Positions 9,626-21,400 of a stretch of 64,000 nucleotides of DNA are shown here, piece after piece. Below the pieces are notes generated by a model that was not told the DNA's origin, searched no databases, and worked only from the letters and a program-made list of their open reading frames with translations. Source of the DNA: Spirometra erinaceieuropaei (Eukaryota; Platyhelminthes; Cestoda; Diphyllobothriidea; Diphyllobothriidae). The number at the start of each line of letters is the position of its first letter. Position 1 is the first letter of the stretch. The translations under genes and the position numbers were made by a program. The stretch lies in NCBI GenBank assembly GCA_902702965.1, contig CACRXP010000396.1, positions 541,250 through 605,249 on the forward strand. The letters run 5' to 3'.

Positions 9626-10620
9626 CAGTAGATGTGCTAACTCATGAAATGTCAATCAAAATTTCGAAATGCGTTCTCGTTTCGAAAAGATAAATTAAGT
9701 AGTGTTATAAAACCAACCAAGATGCAGCATAAATCTATAATGATCCAGTTACTTCAGGGGGTCGGCTTTCGAAAGAACTTACTTTCGGCTGCAAGCAAAA
9801 TCTATACTATGCAAAAAATGAGTACTTAAATAGCATGCAATTTTCTCATTGATTTTCGATGCCCTTGAAAATTCAATTATATTTCATGGTAAATATGCAT
9901 AAAAGTATTCCTTCTTCTACTTATTCGGTAGAAAATCACGTCGTCTTTTAATTTCATACTCAAAAGAAGAGTATAGTTCGGTTTTAAAAAGGTTTCTAAT
10001 TGTGAGATTTTTTATACCGTTAAATGGCCGTTCATGAAACGTAATGTATCTGCATTTACGAATGTGGCTTGTAAAGTTAACATTATGGCATGCATTTCTC
10101 TACGGTGTTAAGAGGATACCATATGATGTTCATAAAATTAAGCAGTGGATTTGAGCAATATTGTTAAATTTACAAGCCACATTCGTAAATGCAGATACAT
10201 GACGTTTCATGAACGGCCATTTAACGGTATTAAAAAATCTCACAATTAGAAACTTTTTTTAAAACCGAATTATACTCTTCTTTTGAGTATGACCTTGGAA
10301 CAAGACGTGATTTTCTACCGAATAAGTAGAAGAATGAATATTTTTATGCATGTTTTCCACGAAATGTAATTGACTTTTCAAGGGCATCGAAAGTTAATGA
10401 GAAAATTGCATGCTACTTAAGTACTCATTTTTTGCAGAGTATAGATTTTGCTTGCAGCCGAAAATAAGTTCTTTCGAAAGCTGACACCCTGAGGTAACTG
10501 GATCATTATAGATTTATGCTGCATCACGATGAGTTTTACAACACTACTTAATTTATCTTTTCGAACCGAGAACGCATTTCGAAATTTTGATTGACATTTC
10601 ATGAGTTTGCACATCTAATG
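9626..10620. mobile_element. Palindromic TA-MITE, 995 bp, inserted in PLE RT
   Basis: Two ~500-bp arms are near-perfect inverted repeats: cagtagatgtgctaactc at the left, the complementary gagtttgcacatctaatg at the right. TA flanks both ends (9624-9625 and 10621-10622). Removing the element and one TA restores PLE RT codons, so the ends and target duplication are well supported. A CAG terminus and TA target suggest Tc1/mariner-type mobilisation. Confidence 0.88.
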
Positions 10621-10622
10621 TA

Positions 10623-10925
10623 GGCGACGGTGATACGGGCTCGCCTCTAGTTCCTCTCCTAGACGACGACTTTATAGCCCATCTGGAAAAATTTCAAGCA
10701 AACGACCAGATCAGTGGGTAGAATCATTAAGGTCACCACGTTGATGACATCTTCCCCGTCTCTACTGCAGAAACCAAAAAAATTGTCCTCCTAGGTGCTG
10801 GAAAGCAGACACTATCCGTCGGCCAAGTTTCGGTTGAAAGAGGAAACTGCAGGTTCTTTCCCCTTCCTAGACGTCCCTGTGTGCAGAACAGCTAATGATA
10901 GTGTTTGAAGGAGCTTCCGGCTTCA
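10623..10925 (+). pseudogene. PLE reverse transcriptase fragment, 3' side of a MITE insertion
   Basis: The translation gives DTGSPLVPLLDDDFIAHLEKF, cf. the MGSPLGPLLAD block of PLE RTs, then after frame breaks VDDIFPVSTAETKK, the catalytic YVDD region with Tyr lost. It continues the fragment that ends at 9623. Confidence 0.6.
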
Positions 10926-10929
10926 TGCA

Positions 10930-11995
10930 AAAACAACACTCAGGAAAAATGATTACTTATGTAGCATGAATTTTTCTCATTGATTTTCCATGCCTCTAAA
11001 AGTCCAATTGTATTTCATGGAAAACCTGTATACCAATATTCATTCTTTCACTCATTCAGTAGAAAATTACGTCGCCTTCCAAACTCATACTTGAAGGAAG
11101 TGTATCAAAAAGTTTCTGATTGTGGGACTTTTAAATACCTTGAAATGGCCGTTCATAAATCGTCGAGAGGGCCCGTAAGGCACAAGGGAACGGGTGAGCG
11201 CCCTCTATCATTGTATATTCCTGATAGAAACCCACAGGGCAACGGGCTCGTAACCCAGTGTTTAGAGGCGTGGACTTTTAACTAACAGGTTGCGAATTCG
11301 AGCCTCGGGTGTTCCACACTTCGGGGTTCGGTATGACTGGCTGACGACGGCTAGTAAGCCAGAAATGGCCATTCCAGTCTCCTTTGTCTTTGTCGATAAT
11401 ACCATTCTGCCAAATCGTCATGTCTCTGCGTTTACCAATGTGGCTTGTAAAGTTACCAAGATGAATCAAATCCACCGCTAAATTTTATGAATCCCTTTAT
11501 AGTCCCCCTTTATTACCATAGAGAAATGTGTCATTTTCCGTACGCGGAAAATATACGGCTCGTAGTTTGGAAACCCTGAATCCAAATGTAACGGTAGAGC
11601 GGGTTCAAAATTACTCAGCAATTGGAAAAGTTTTTGAAAACTGAATTATGTCCCTTCTTCGAGTATCAAATTGGAAAAAGACGTAATTGTCTTCCAAGTA
11701 AGCGAAAGAATGAATATTTTTATGCATGTTTTGCATGAAGTAAAATTGGACTTTTTGGGGCATTAAAAATCAATGAGGAAATTTCATGTGACTTAAGTAG
11801 TCATTTTTCTAGAGTATAGTTTTTGCATACAGCCGAAAAGAAGTTTGTTCGAAAGCCAGCATCCTGAGGTAACTGAAATATTATATAATTATGTTGCAGG
11901 CTAACTGGTTTTACAACCCTACTTAATTTATTTTTTCGGAACGAAAACGCATTTCGGAATTTCGGTTGACATTTCCTGAGTTAGCCCACCTACAG
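10930..11995. mobile_element. Palindromic TA-MITE split by a SINE
   Basis: The left terminus is missing; the element is recognisable from aaaaatgattacttatgtag onward and ends cccacctacag before TA (11996-11997). A SINE occupies 11165-11411 and splits the left arm. Confidence 0.8.
11165..11411 (+). mobile_element. tRNA-derived SINE with 8-bp target duplication
   Basis: The insertion is flanked by aaatcgtc at 11157-11164 and 11412-11419. The unit has the tRNA-like stretch with gtggacttttaactaacagg and the B box aattcgagcctc, then gtgttccacac and the tail gataataccattctgc. Host MITE sequence resumes exactly after the second aaatcgtc. Confidence 0.85.
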
Positions 11996-12039
11996 TACAA
12001 CTGATCTCAAATGTCGCCCATAGCCTTATGTAGCTGGTT

Positions 12040-12460
12040 CGGTAACAATCGGCAGATGGCACCCAAAAAAATCCGTTACCTAGAAGTAATACCTTTAACA
12101 GTGGACTCAAACGCCTTCATGCTATATCAGTGGTTGCAGGCCTACTTTCACGCACTACTTGGACTTTCCCCGACGGCCTAGCATGGGCTGGCCGAACGAA
12201 CATCGAAGGAGGTTACATGGACGATGGTTGCTGTTACCCAACCTTCCCCATCGTTACACACGTACACCTGAATATACGGCGAACATTCGCATTATGGCAG
12301 TTTATTACAAAGCAAAATCACTGTTAACTAGGTTAAGTCTGCACAACATAGAACAGGAACATTTCCCAGGCACCTGTCAAAGACAGGTCATTAAGGTCAA
12401 ACCAAAGACGATGCTATACTTCGTCTAGGTGAGCCCACAAAGCTCAACCACATACAGGGT
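12040..12460 (+). pseudogene. Possible 5' remnant of a Merlin-type transposase gene
   Basis: An ATG at 12057 opens MAPKKIRYLEVIPLT and the upstream ggtaacaatcggcagatggc matches, in inverse orientation, the region around 12775-12815 on the minus strand. A stop interrupts the frame at about 12178. It is placed with the Merlin fragment because of this shared N-terminal block. Confidence 0.35.
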
Positions 12461-12485
12461 CTCCTTTCAGTCTACTCCAGTATGC

Positions 12486-12820
12486 CTAAATGGCATTGGT
12501 GTGCCGTCCGGTGGTAGGGTCCTTGAAGTTCTTTGATTGATTAAGAGAGAAATGTAGATAACCTTCTGAGGGAAGACGATTATACGCCTTCCACTCGTCC
12601 GTTAGCACTAAACTGCCTTTGGCGACCCACTTTGTAATAACGGAACGGAGAGGGGGCCAACTTCGATCATTCACCTGTTCAAATAAGGCTTTCCGTCGGC
12701 TAGTATCATACATCCCGACCAGCCAACACCCATAAAACCATTATTGCCACCTGCCCCGTAAGACAAGCTGCTTTGGTAAGACGGATTTTTTGGGTGCCAT
12801 CTCCTGATTGTTACCGCTGG
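12486..12820 (-). pseudogene. Merlin/ISXO2-like DDE transposase fragment
   Basis: The minus-strand ORF encodes SVITKWVAKGSLVLTDEWKAY, then GYLHFSLNQSKNF and TTGRHTNAI. This is the ISXO2-like transposase domain of Merlin elements: an Asp in TDEW, then NHS- and GxHTN-like blocks. The N-terminal block MAPKKSVLPKQL lies near 12815, separated by a stop and a deletion. The element is dead. Confidence 0.65.
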
Positions 12821-12842
12821 TTCCACCGGCAGCGGGAGTAGT

Positions 12843-12940
12843 AGCTAAAACGCCAGACACGTGATTCGGCGACTTTTTGCTGCAGCATGACGTAACTGCA
12901 AGGCGTTCGGGCCATCAATGTGTCCACCGACGCTCTGGCG
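12843..12940 (-). repeat. Ribozyme repeat B, highly degenerate copy
   Basis: On the minus strand ttgatggcccgaacNccttgcag...cacgtgtctggcgttttagcta aligns to the family-B hammerhead region. The core reads TTGATGG and GAAA is GAAT, so it is inactive. The sequence from 12950 to 13550 is relatively G+C-rich and shows no recognisable feature. Confidence 0.5.
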
Positions 12941-13554
12941 AAAAAGCCTTATCACACTCGGTTTGAAATTTGGTATTGTTATGGAGAGCGCCGAAGGCAA
13001 AGGGAAGACTCGACCACGCGCTGAACACAGGACTTGATACATGCGTGAGTTTAGACGGCTGAAGGGCGTATCCTGCAGCGACGAGGACGTGTGGTGGCTT
13101 TGCTCACGCGTGCGGCCCAATAATGGCTGGTCGAATATTCAAGACTTTTCCACGCGGGAGGACTCTCGCGCGTGCGCTGGCCAATCCGCGACCGGCACGC
13201 CATTGGCCGGAATGTTCCAGAACGCACAGAGGCTAACATAAACAAGGCGCCTTTCTGACAAATCTTAACCTCTCGTGTTCGCAGGCCACTAATAAAGTGG
13301 TTGCTTTCCCAGCAAACGCTTCCTTCTCTTCCGCGTATCCGTCGGGTTATAACAGATATGAAAAATTAGACTGATATCTATCGACCTCAGCTGACTAGCC
13401 TCTTAATATTCACGACCTAACGACAGATGGTCGGTACCTCAGAAATACTGATTAATTTATTGTGCTCACGACGCATCAGGATAGCATTCTTTGGTACAGA
13501 AAGGGTTAACTTCTAGACAGAGTTCTAAGAAAACGATAGGGGTCATTAAGAAGA

Positions 13555-14200
13555 AGAAGATGCGATCACTGGAACAAGAAATTTGTTGGCCCGGCGTTTC
13601 GGATTCTCACTCGAATCCATCATCAGAAACAGTCACAGATAAAGGTAATGGTGGCACAAGGAGTGCAGTATTTATAGCACGTGGCTGCCGTGGGGCCATA
13701 TGCGCTCTGTAATTAACCGCTCTCACAATCACCGCTGGGATCGTAATTGATGCGATGGTGGCTTGTTAATCCGCGTCCGAGTCATTAATTGCCATGATTT
13801 CGTCATCCGTGTTGGATGCTGGTGTGACGATTGTTCGGCAATGCAGCTCACTGTCACTGGGATAATTACTCGCCCACGCCCTCCCCACGTGACTGCTTCC
13901 CCTGCCCAGGGAAAATCTCAGCACGGAATATGGTAACGGGAGGTCATTGTGCTTATTGATGAATTGCGGGCCTGATAACCATGACTCGAGCAGCTCGCGG
14001 CTAACGCGGTTGTCGCCCCTTGCTAGGAGTTCGGCCTCTTGAAACTTGAAAATAATTAAATTTCTTGTTCCAGTGATCGCATATTCGGCTTCCGAACTGC
14101 TACCTGGAACTCGCCTGTTCGCTTCTGTCAGAGTTATAAGAGCTGAGGCAAAGCATCCACAGCAATATTCGTGATGCGCAACTGCGAACCGATCAAGGAG
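13555..14200 (-). mobile_element. PLE lineage B, 3' fragment
   Basis: The minus-strand ORF has FKFQEAELLARGDNRVSRELL then ESWLSGPQFINKHNDLP, as in other PLE C-termini, followed by a non-coding tail with a hammerhead motif at 13589-13630. The tail matches 23779-24127. The stretch from 14210 to 15344 holds nothing recognisable and is the 5' flank of CA-2. Confidence 0.75.
13589..13630 (-). ncRNA. Hammerhead motif, family A, damaged cleavage triplet
   Basis: The minus strand has CTGATGA, a perfect GGATTC/GAATCC stem II and GAAAC, but GTC has become GCC and stem I is reduced to G-T pairs. Probably inactive. Confidence 0.6.
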
Positions 14201-15344
14201 CAGCATATGGAATTGAATTAGTCAGAAATTTTATCAAGTAAAATATTGCTAATAGCAGACAGCGGGAAACAGCAGCCGACCAGCGGAGCCGTTAAGGTAA
14301 GTATGAAGCTATGCCGGTTTGTCAAAACAATTTACACTTCTTCTGCCTCCCAAGGCCGTCAGAATTCTGTTTCTTTTTTGAACTTCCAACACGAGTCTCC
14401 TAGACACTGCAGACAAAGCTGTCGCTCTGCATACCTTGAACCATTTTAACATATCTAACGATAGACCATGAGATATGGTGATAGTAGCTGGTTTGGAAGA
14501 CGTTTGCCCTGAAAGAGGCAGTTGGTTGCTTTACTGAACGTGAAGACTCCCATGTTACGCTTCATTTCACACCTACCCTAATGATTTTATGATTGCACGC
14601 TGCATTTCATTGAAAATTCAAGTGTTTTCCTCGCTTGATTAAAATAAGTCAGCTCTTTGTGAATGAGCTCTAAGTCTGCGATTTGATGAGTCGCACAGTG
14701 CAGTAAACAGGTTTTGTTATTTTCAAATTTTAACTGACGATATTTTGGAAGACCTGCACGTGACTTGGGGGTCTATCACCACGCGTAGAACCCTTTTAAC
14801 TCAGGCAGGTCTCGATCGGTACTGACGGTACGTACTGTCTTTTAAACGAATGAAAATACTAGTCTAATTTCTGCAAAAGGTTGCAGTTATTATTAAGCGG
14901 TGGGTTATTTTGAGGAAACCGTGCATGGATGCTAAGCTGGTTGCACCACCTAAGGCACCCACTCCAACCTGATTGGAGGTTATACTTGTTTTGGGAGCAC
15001 CTATATATAAGAGGACGAACCAGCAGGTCTTTTTTAAGTTTCCTTCCATTTCCAACTTCCTAAATTGCATTCCGTGAGTTCAACTATATCGACTCTTTTG
15101 TAAGCTTCAGTTGAGAGTGAATAACTTTTCTAATAAGGACACCCTATCCAACTTTCTAACCCCATCAGCGTGAATTTGCATAACGTTCGCAAAAATACAG
15201 TTCGGAATTTTTTTGGATTGCAAATCACAACCGCTTTCTCGTAATCATTTAGCTCCTTCGCCTCTTTCCATGAATGGAATAGCTAAACTGAATATACAGC
15301 GTTTATGTATCAAATTCCGCAAGTAGGCATCTCAGTCGAAACCG

Positions 15345-15359
15345 TCTCTTCTTTTTCAG
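15345..15359 (+). promoter_or_regulatory. Polypyrimidine tract and CAG just upstream of the CA-2 start
   Basis: A pyrimidine-rich run ending ctttttcag finishes 13 nt before the ATG. This looks like a 3' splice acceptor, either of a 5'-UTR intron or of spliced-leader trans-splicing, which flatworms use. CA-3 has a similar ttttattttaccaagcag six nt before its ATG. Confidence 0.5.
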
Positions 15360-15372
15360 CAAACAGGAGACT

Positions 15373-15430
15373 ATGCGAGAAATCTTGATTGTGCTGAACT
15401 TCCTCGTTATGCGATGCCTGGCCGCGGACG
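15373..15430 (+). CDS. CA-2 exon 1 (signal peptide)
   Basis: ATG at 15373 opens MREILIVLNFLVMRCLAAD, a short charged N-terminus followed by a hydrophobic core: a signal peptide. The donor gtgaga starts at 15431 and the exon leaves in phase 1, matching exon 2. CA-3 exon 1 has the same 58-nt length and a similar sequence, which supports both calls. Confidence 0.85.
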
Positions 15431-18400
15431 GTGAGATTGCCCCTTTCAACAGAGTCGTTTATTTTTCAACAATGGCATTGCTGTTTACATTAATTCTCAT
15501 TTTCAAATACTGCCATCCATTGTACATAAATTCCCTTCTGTCGCAGTTATAGAAACTAAGCCCGTGTTTTTGTCCTCAGAAAGTCGACGTTACTTCAGCC
15601 AGTGGGTGTTTAGTGCTGTAAGGGCCCTTGGCACCCCCAGATGTTTTAGCGCCTGCATCACAGAATTAATAAAAAGAACTCGGCCGACACACTTTCGGCT
15701 GTTAACACGATCGGGGCGGAAAATAGCGCTTTGCATATATCTCATACCATGTTGAAGGCTTCATCCTGAATTATGCGATATTCGTTTAATACCTACAGTA
15801 GATTTGCTAAATCATGACATGTTAACCAAAATCCTGAAATGCGTTTTCGACACGAAAATATAACTTGAGGCGGGGTTTAATCGTAACCGTCATGCAGAAT
15901 AATCTTATAATAATTCAGTTACTAGAGAATGCCGGATTTTGAAAGAACTTCCCTTCTGCCGCCTGCGTCAATAGCCTCTGTAAAAAATAGCCACTTAAGT
16001 AGTATGAATTTGTTCATTGTTTTTAGATGCACTTATAAATTCAAATATATTCCATAGAAAACATATAAAAAATATTCAATCTTTTACTCGCATGGTAGAA
16101 AATTACGTCTTTTAAAATTTTATACTTGACGCAAGAACTTCTCCGATTTCAATAATTTTGAACCCGACCTGTCGTTACAGTCACACTCGGGTTGTTCAAA
16201 TTAAAAGATGTATGCTTACCGTGTAAGGGAAAGTATAAATTTCTATAGGTTATTGAGAAGAGACCATTTGGGGTTCATAAAATGTAGCAGTGGATTTGAG
16301 CCAAAGTGTAAACTTCAAAAGCAACAAAAGTAAATGCAGAGACGCGATGTTTTATGAGCGGGCACTTCAGGACTATAACAATATCATAATTAGAAACTTT
16401 TTAAAACCGAATTATACCCCTCTTTTAAGTAGGAAATTTAAGGAAAACGTTATTTTCTACCAAGTTAATAAAAGAATGCATAGTTTTTTTATGAAGTGTA
16501 TTTGCATTTACAAGTGAATTGAAAAGAAATGAAAAAACTTCATGCTATATATGTAGTTATTCATTAACAGAGTGTAGTTTTTGTAGGCGGCCGGAATGAA
16601 GTACGTTCAAAAGCCGGCATCCCTTAGTAATTAAATTATTACAGGATTAGGCTGCATGGTGATTAATGCTCAAACCCTCTTAAGTAATCTTTTCAAGTCA
16701 AAAACACACTTCGGAATTTCGGTTAACCTATGCTGTAGGTTAGGAATGCTTTGACGCCCCGAACGAAAGATTAAACCGCACAACCGCTTAGTGTCCGGAC
16801 GGCCACTTGACACATTAAGGGTTTCAAGGCCAAAAACAACTATAAACTCGACAAAATATGCCAAGATGTTCAGCTCTGACACAACTTTTACAATAAAACT
16901 GCAGTCATTGTTTGGATTCTATAAGACGTTGAACGTTTCGGGCATATTTTGAGACGTGATCTCCGGCCCCAGCTACTTTTTTCGATTTTTCACTCTAGAC
17001 CATTGGCATTCCCGAGACAAACACCACATTACTTCTACAAATTCATGAAAGATTACACGATCGCCGGGACAAGAGCTTTATTAGCCTGACGTTTCCGATT
17101 CCTGCTCGAATCCATCATCAGAGACAAAAGCACATAAGGGTGGTTCATGCACATGCGGCTGCAGTATTTATAGGATGCAGTAGCCATGCCATCGCATACC
17201 TATGAATATTCACGGCTCCCTCCCCTTCATCAGGGATAGTTGCACGTGGCGTGATGGCCGACGTTCGCGCCGCTAATTGCTGCAATTTTATCACGTGCGT
17301 TGGATGTTGGTGTGATGATTGCTCGACCATCTGACGCATCGACCCTGGTGTTGGGAAAAGTGTTCACTTGTGCGCTCCCCGCGTGGCCAATTACTCCACC
17401 TAGACGAAGTCTCAGCACGGTGTATTGAATGGGAAGATCATTGCATTTGTTAATAGATTGGGTGTCAATAAACCATGACTCAAGCAGCTCCCGGCTCAAG
17501 CGGTTGTTACCTCTTGCGAGAATTTCGGCCTTGGCAAATTTGAGTGTGTGGCCGGAAACCGTCGAATGAGCCGCAACTTGAGAGCTGACGTCATTACTCC
17601 GCACCGCTGCAGCGTGTTCGGCAATTCGCGTTTGGAGTTGTCTTCCGGTTTCTCCGACGTAGTTGCTTTGTCCGCAAATGCACCAGATCCGATAAACGAC
17701 TTCAGACGTTTCTTGCCGTGGCAGTGAGTCTTTTGGTTTCATGACCAGACGCCTGATGGTTGCTTCCGGTTTGTGTGCAACTCCAACCCCAAGTGGTGCG
17801 AGAAGGCGGCCAACAGCTTCCGAAATGTTCTTGACATATGGAAGCGCTCGGCAAACTTTGGTGTCCGTGCGGTTAGGCCTTTCGTCCCTTTTGCATATGC
17901 ACCGATTGACAAAGTTGCGCGGATAGCCATTGGGTTTGAAGATCCGTCGGAGGTATTGTAGTTCGGCAATTTGTCTTCCGGCTCACTGCAGTGCGTTTCG
18001 ACACACCGATAGAGCGTCCTTAAACAACTGCGTTTGTGGCTGATTGGGTGGTTGCTGTTGAAGTTCAGTACTTGCATCGTATTTGTCGCTTTCCTGAACA
18101 CTTTGGTCTTTTGTCCACCACAATCCTTGCGGCATATGAGGACATCCAGGAATGCCAGCTGGTTGTTCTCTTTCTCCTCCATCGTAAATTGTAGGTCCGA
18201 GAAGACCGCATTCAGACCTTCCTTGAATGTTAGCAGTTGATCCCGGTCGATAACGACGAAGGTATCATTCAAATACCGGGCCACATATTTCGGACCAGAA
18301 CCGCACGGACACTGAAGTTTGGCGAGGGCTTCCATATGTCAAGACCGAAGTTCTGGGCCCGGTATGTGGATGATACCTGCATCGTCATCGAACGGGATCA

Positions 18401-21400
18401 GGCATTGACATTCAAAGACATCCCTTGAGTTACAGGCAGTTACGGGGTGACCTGATACAAGCCTTCCGTATCATACGCGGTCAGGACTGCAGCCTCGTAC
18501 CGGAGGACTTCTTCGAGTTAGCAACCACCACAAATCTACGAGGCCATCCATTCAAACTACGTGTGACAGGGGCCAGACTGGACACACGAAAGTTCTTCTT
18601 CTCCAACAGAGTGCTATAAGCCTGGAATGCCCTGCCTGTGGATGTCGTTATGTCTCCTTCCGTCGGGGTCTTTAAGAGGAAGCTGGATTTGTGTAGCAGT
18701 GTCCACTAAATTACCACCCGTTCTCTGTAACCTCGACAAATTCCGTTATTATAATACTACTTGCTATATTTCAGTAACATTTTAAATTGAATTTATTATT
18801 GTCCCGACCCATCAACTACGCTTACTGACATGCACCTATGCAAATTTTGTCACCGGATATAGTATTTATTTCACTGCACTAGAAACGACCGCTCTACTAC
18901 TGCTCGTACCACTTAAATTCGAGACAGTTTGTTTGTCCGTACAGACCTGACGCTTTTCCGATTATTTGTTCCTTTATGATACCTTTTCGAGTTTTTGAGA
19001 TTTTGCAGTTGCTTGTAAACAAATAGGGAGTTCAAAGGTGAAGACCTACATTTCCCTCAATAAACTGAACTGAACTGAACATCTCAACGCCGTCTTCGCG
19101 GACATTCAATTTACGATGGAGGAGGAAGAGAACAACCAGCTGGCCTTCCTGGATGACCTCGTATGCCGCAAGGATTGTGGTGGACTAAAGACCAAAGTGT
19201 TCAGGAAAGCGACAAATACGATGCAAGTAATGAACTTGGCGGAAAGCTGTGTGGTGATAGAGTTTGGCCTGTGGTGGTTGCGTATGATCGACAGACAAAC
19301 GTAGTGACTGAACTGACTGATAAAACTGCAGTCAAGGTTTCATTTATGTCGTTAGTTCACAATCTTTCAAGCCGCGAATTTGAACATGCCAAAACAGATT
19401 TTAAACGTGTCACATTTATTATAATGATGAATGCCCTGAGTGGACCTACTGTAGACGCAACGCCTTCAGTCACACACACCTCTCAGCCATGCCTCTCATC
19501 CATTCCGCTTTCTGCCCGATATAGGTCCAGCCTGGTCCTACACAAACAGCCAATCAAATCCCAACACCTGGAACCGTATTAGCCCCACAATGTGTTCAGG
19601 ATGGGCCCAGTCGCCGATCAACTTGGATTCCCAGAATGCCACCTATTTGGGCGAAAGTAGCGATGCCGAGGTCGATATTGTTGTGCAGAGCACAGAGGGC
19701 CCGTCGTCATTCACCGCTATAAACAATGGGCATTCCTGTAAGCCTCAACCCCTCCCTTTCCCCCCTCCTCCAGTAACTCTTGGTGAGCCCTGTCATTCCT
19801 GGTTAAACATAGAAGTTTAATGCCCAAATTATTTGGTCATCCCAGCGCGTGAACGACCTGTGCGTTTTAAGCCAGCCATTGAATCATGGCCTTGTCGCAC
19901 TGCTGCACTGTCGATCCGAAAGTCCAAGCACTCTTTGCCGGAACGCTCAAATCATCCGCTGAACATCTCCAACTGGCCTCACGCATACCGGCGCTTTTAA
20001 GGGCAACGGTATAGAGAACGACCCCGCTTACCTGTCAGTAGACTATGGATCGTGTCATGCGGAGTTTTATCTTGGCATTTGCAGGCTGTTGCAGAAACTA
20101 CACTGCCAACGTAGATCACTTCCCAGGACCTCCCACCTTAACTCAAAATCCATCATTTTGTGAAATTTATTTTTTGTTTATCGTTTAATTACTACTCCCA
20201 TTTACGTTGTCGTACAATAGCGTAGGATAAGACTTCCGGCATAAATCCAGGAGATTTCTGTGTTTTCTTTCCTTTTGTCAGCTTACTGTTTAGCGTGCTA
20301 CCCCATCCATAAAACTCCCTTTACCATAAATCACGTATGGCACGATTCACAGTCTACTGACAGTTAAGTGGGGCCATTCTCTATACCGATGCCCTTTTAA
20401 GCACTCCAGTCACCATTCAGGGCATTTTCTCATTCTTGACGTGTAGTGCTTTCTAGCTATTTATTAAATTTAGATTAATAGAGAAATTAAACTCCACGGA
20501 ACTCAATAGATGAGAGTTCAGAGCCTTCTCACTGTACCCACATGGGACTATACATTTTTCTTCTATTTAGCTTCTGAGGCTGGCTGTACTAGTAAAGTTC
20601 GTTTTTACAACCTAACTTCTGGTTAATGGGATACCATACTAACAGCACAAGTAATAGCCAAAAGCCCGTACACCCGTGTTCCGCCGATATTCTGTCGCTG
20701 CATGACACAGCTGCGAGGGGTCCGACTCGCCAGTGGGTCCCCCAGCATTTCTTGTCTACTTTCTGGTAGATACTCCAATTTAGAACTTGTTGCTTTTTAA
20801 CTCCTCTAGAAATGATCTGTAAAGTTTGAGTAGATGAGCATATTCTAGGTCTATCGACGCAGCTGGAAATCTTTATGCATGAATCGGACAGAAAATTTAT
20901 CGGAGTGAACATGCCTCCGGCCTCTTAAAGTTGTGCTGGCCAGCAGCGACCAAGCCAATCTCATTCTTTTCAGACGTTTTAGGATTAAAGGCTCCAACTT
21001 AAGTGGTTTTTTTCAACCGGACTAATCCTCGTAAACTAGTTCTGGAACTAAGAAAGAGGCTCAGCGAAGGGGAGGACCATCTAATTATATACGAAAACCA
21101 ACTCAGGCGATGTCCGTCATTCTTCCTTTGGATAGGCCCGGTCCGAATAACCGTGCAGCAGACATATTAAGTGCAACCATATCTTTCCTCAACAGGATAT
21201 AAAAATTTTTGACCATCAACGTGCGGAGTTTGCTATCAAAGTTCAACGAGCTAAACATATACCCCCATGATTTATACCCTGACGTAATCTCTCTAACAGA
21301 AACCTGGTTGATCCAACACGTGGACGACCGTGAGTTGGCCTTGCCTGGCTACCAGCTGTTTAGAAGGGACAGGGAAGGGCGTCAGGGAGGGGTACTCACC

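Noticed and set aside
9644..9829. Recurrent small ORFs (KCQSKFRNAFSFRKDK type) at 9644, 10417, 60335 and 61069
   Set aside because: They lie in the terminal inverted repeats of the MITE and recur because the repeat does. Arms in other copies break the frame freely.
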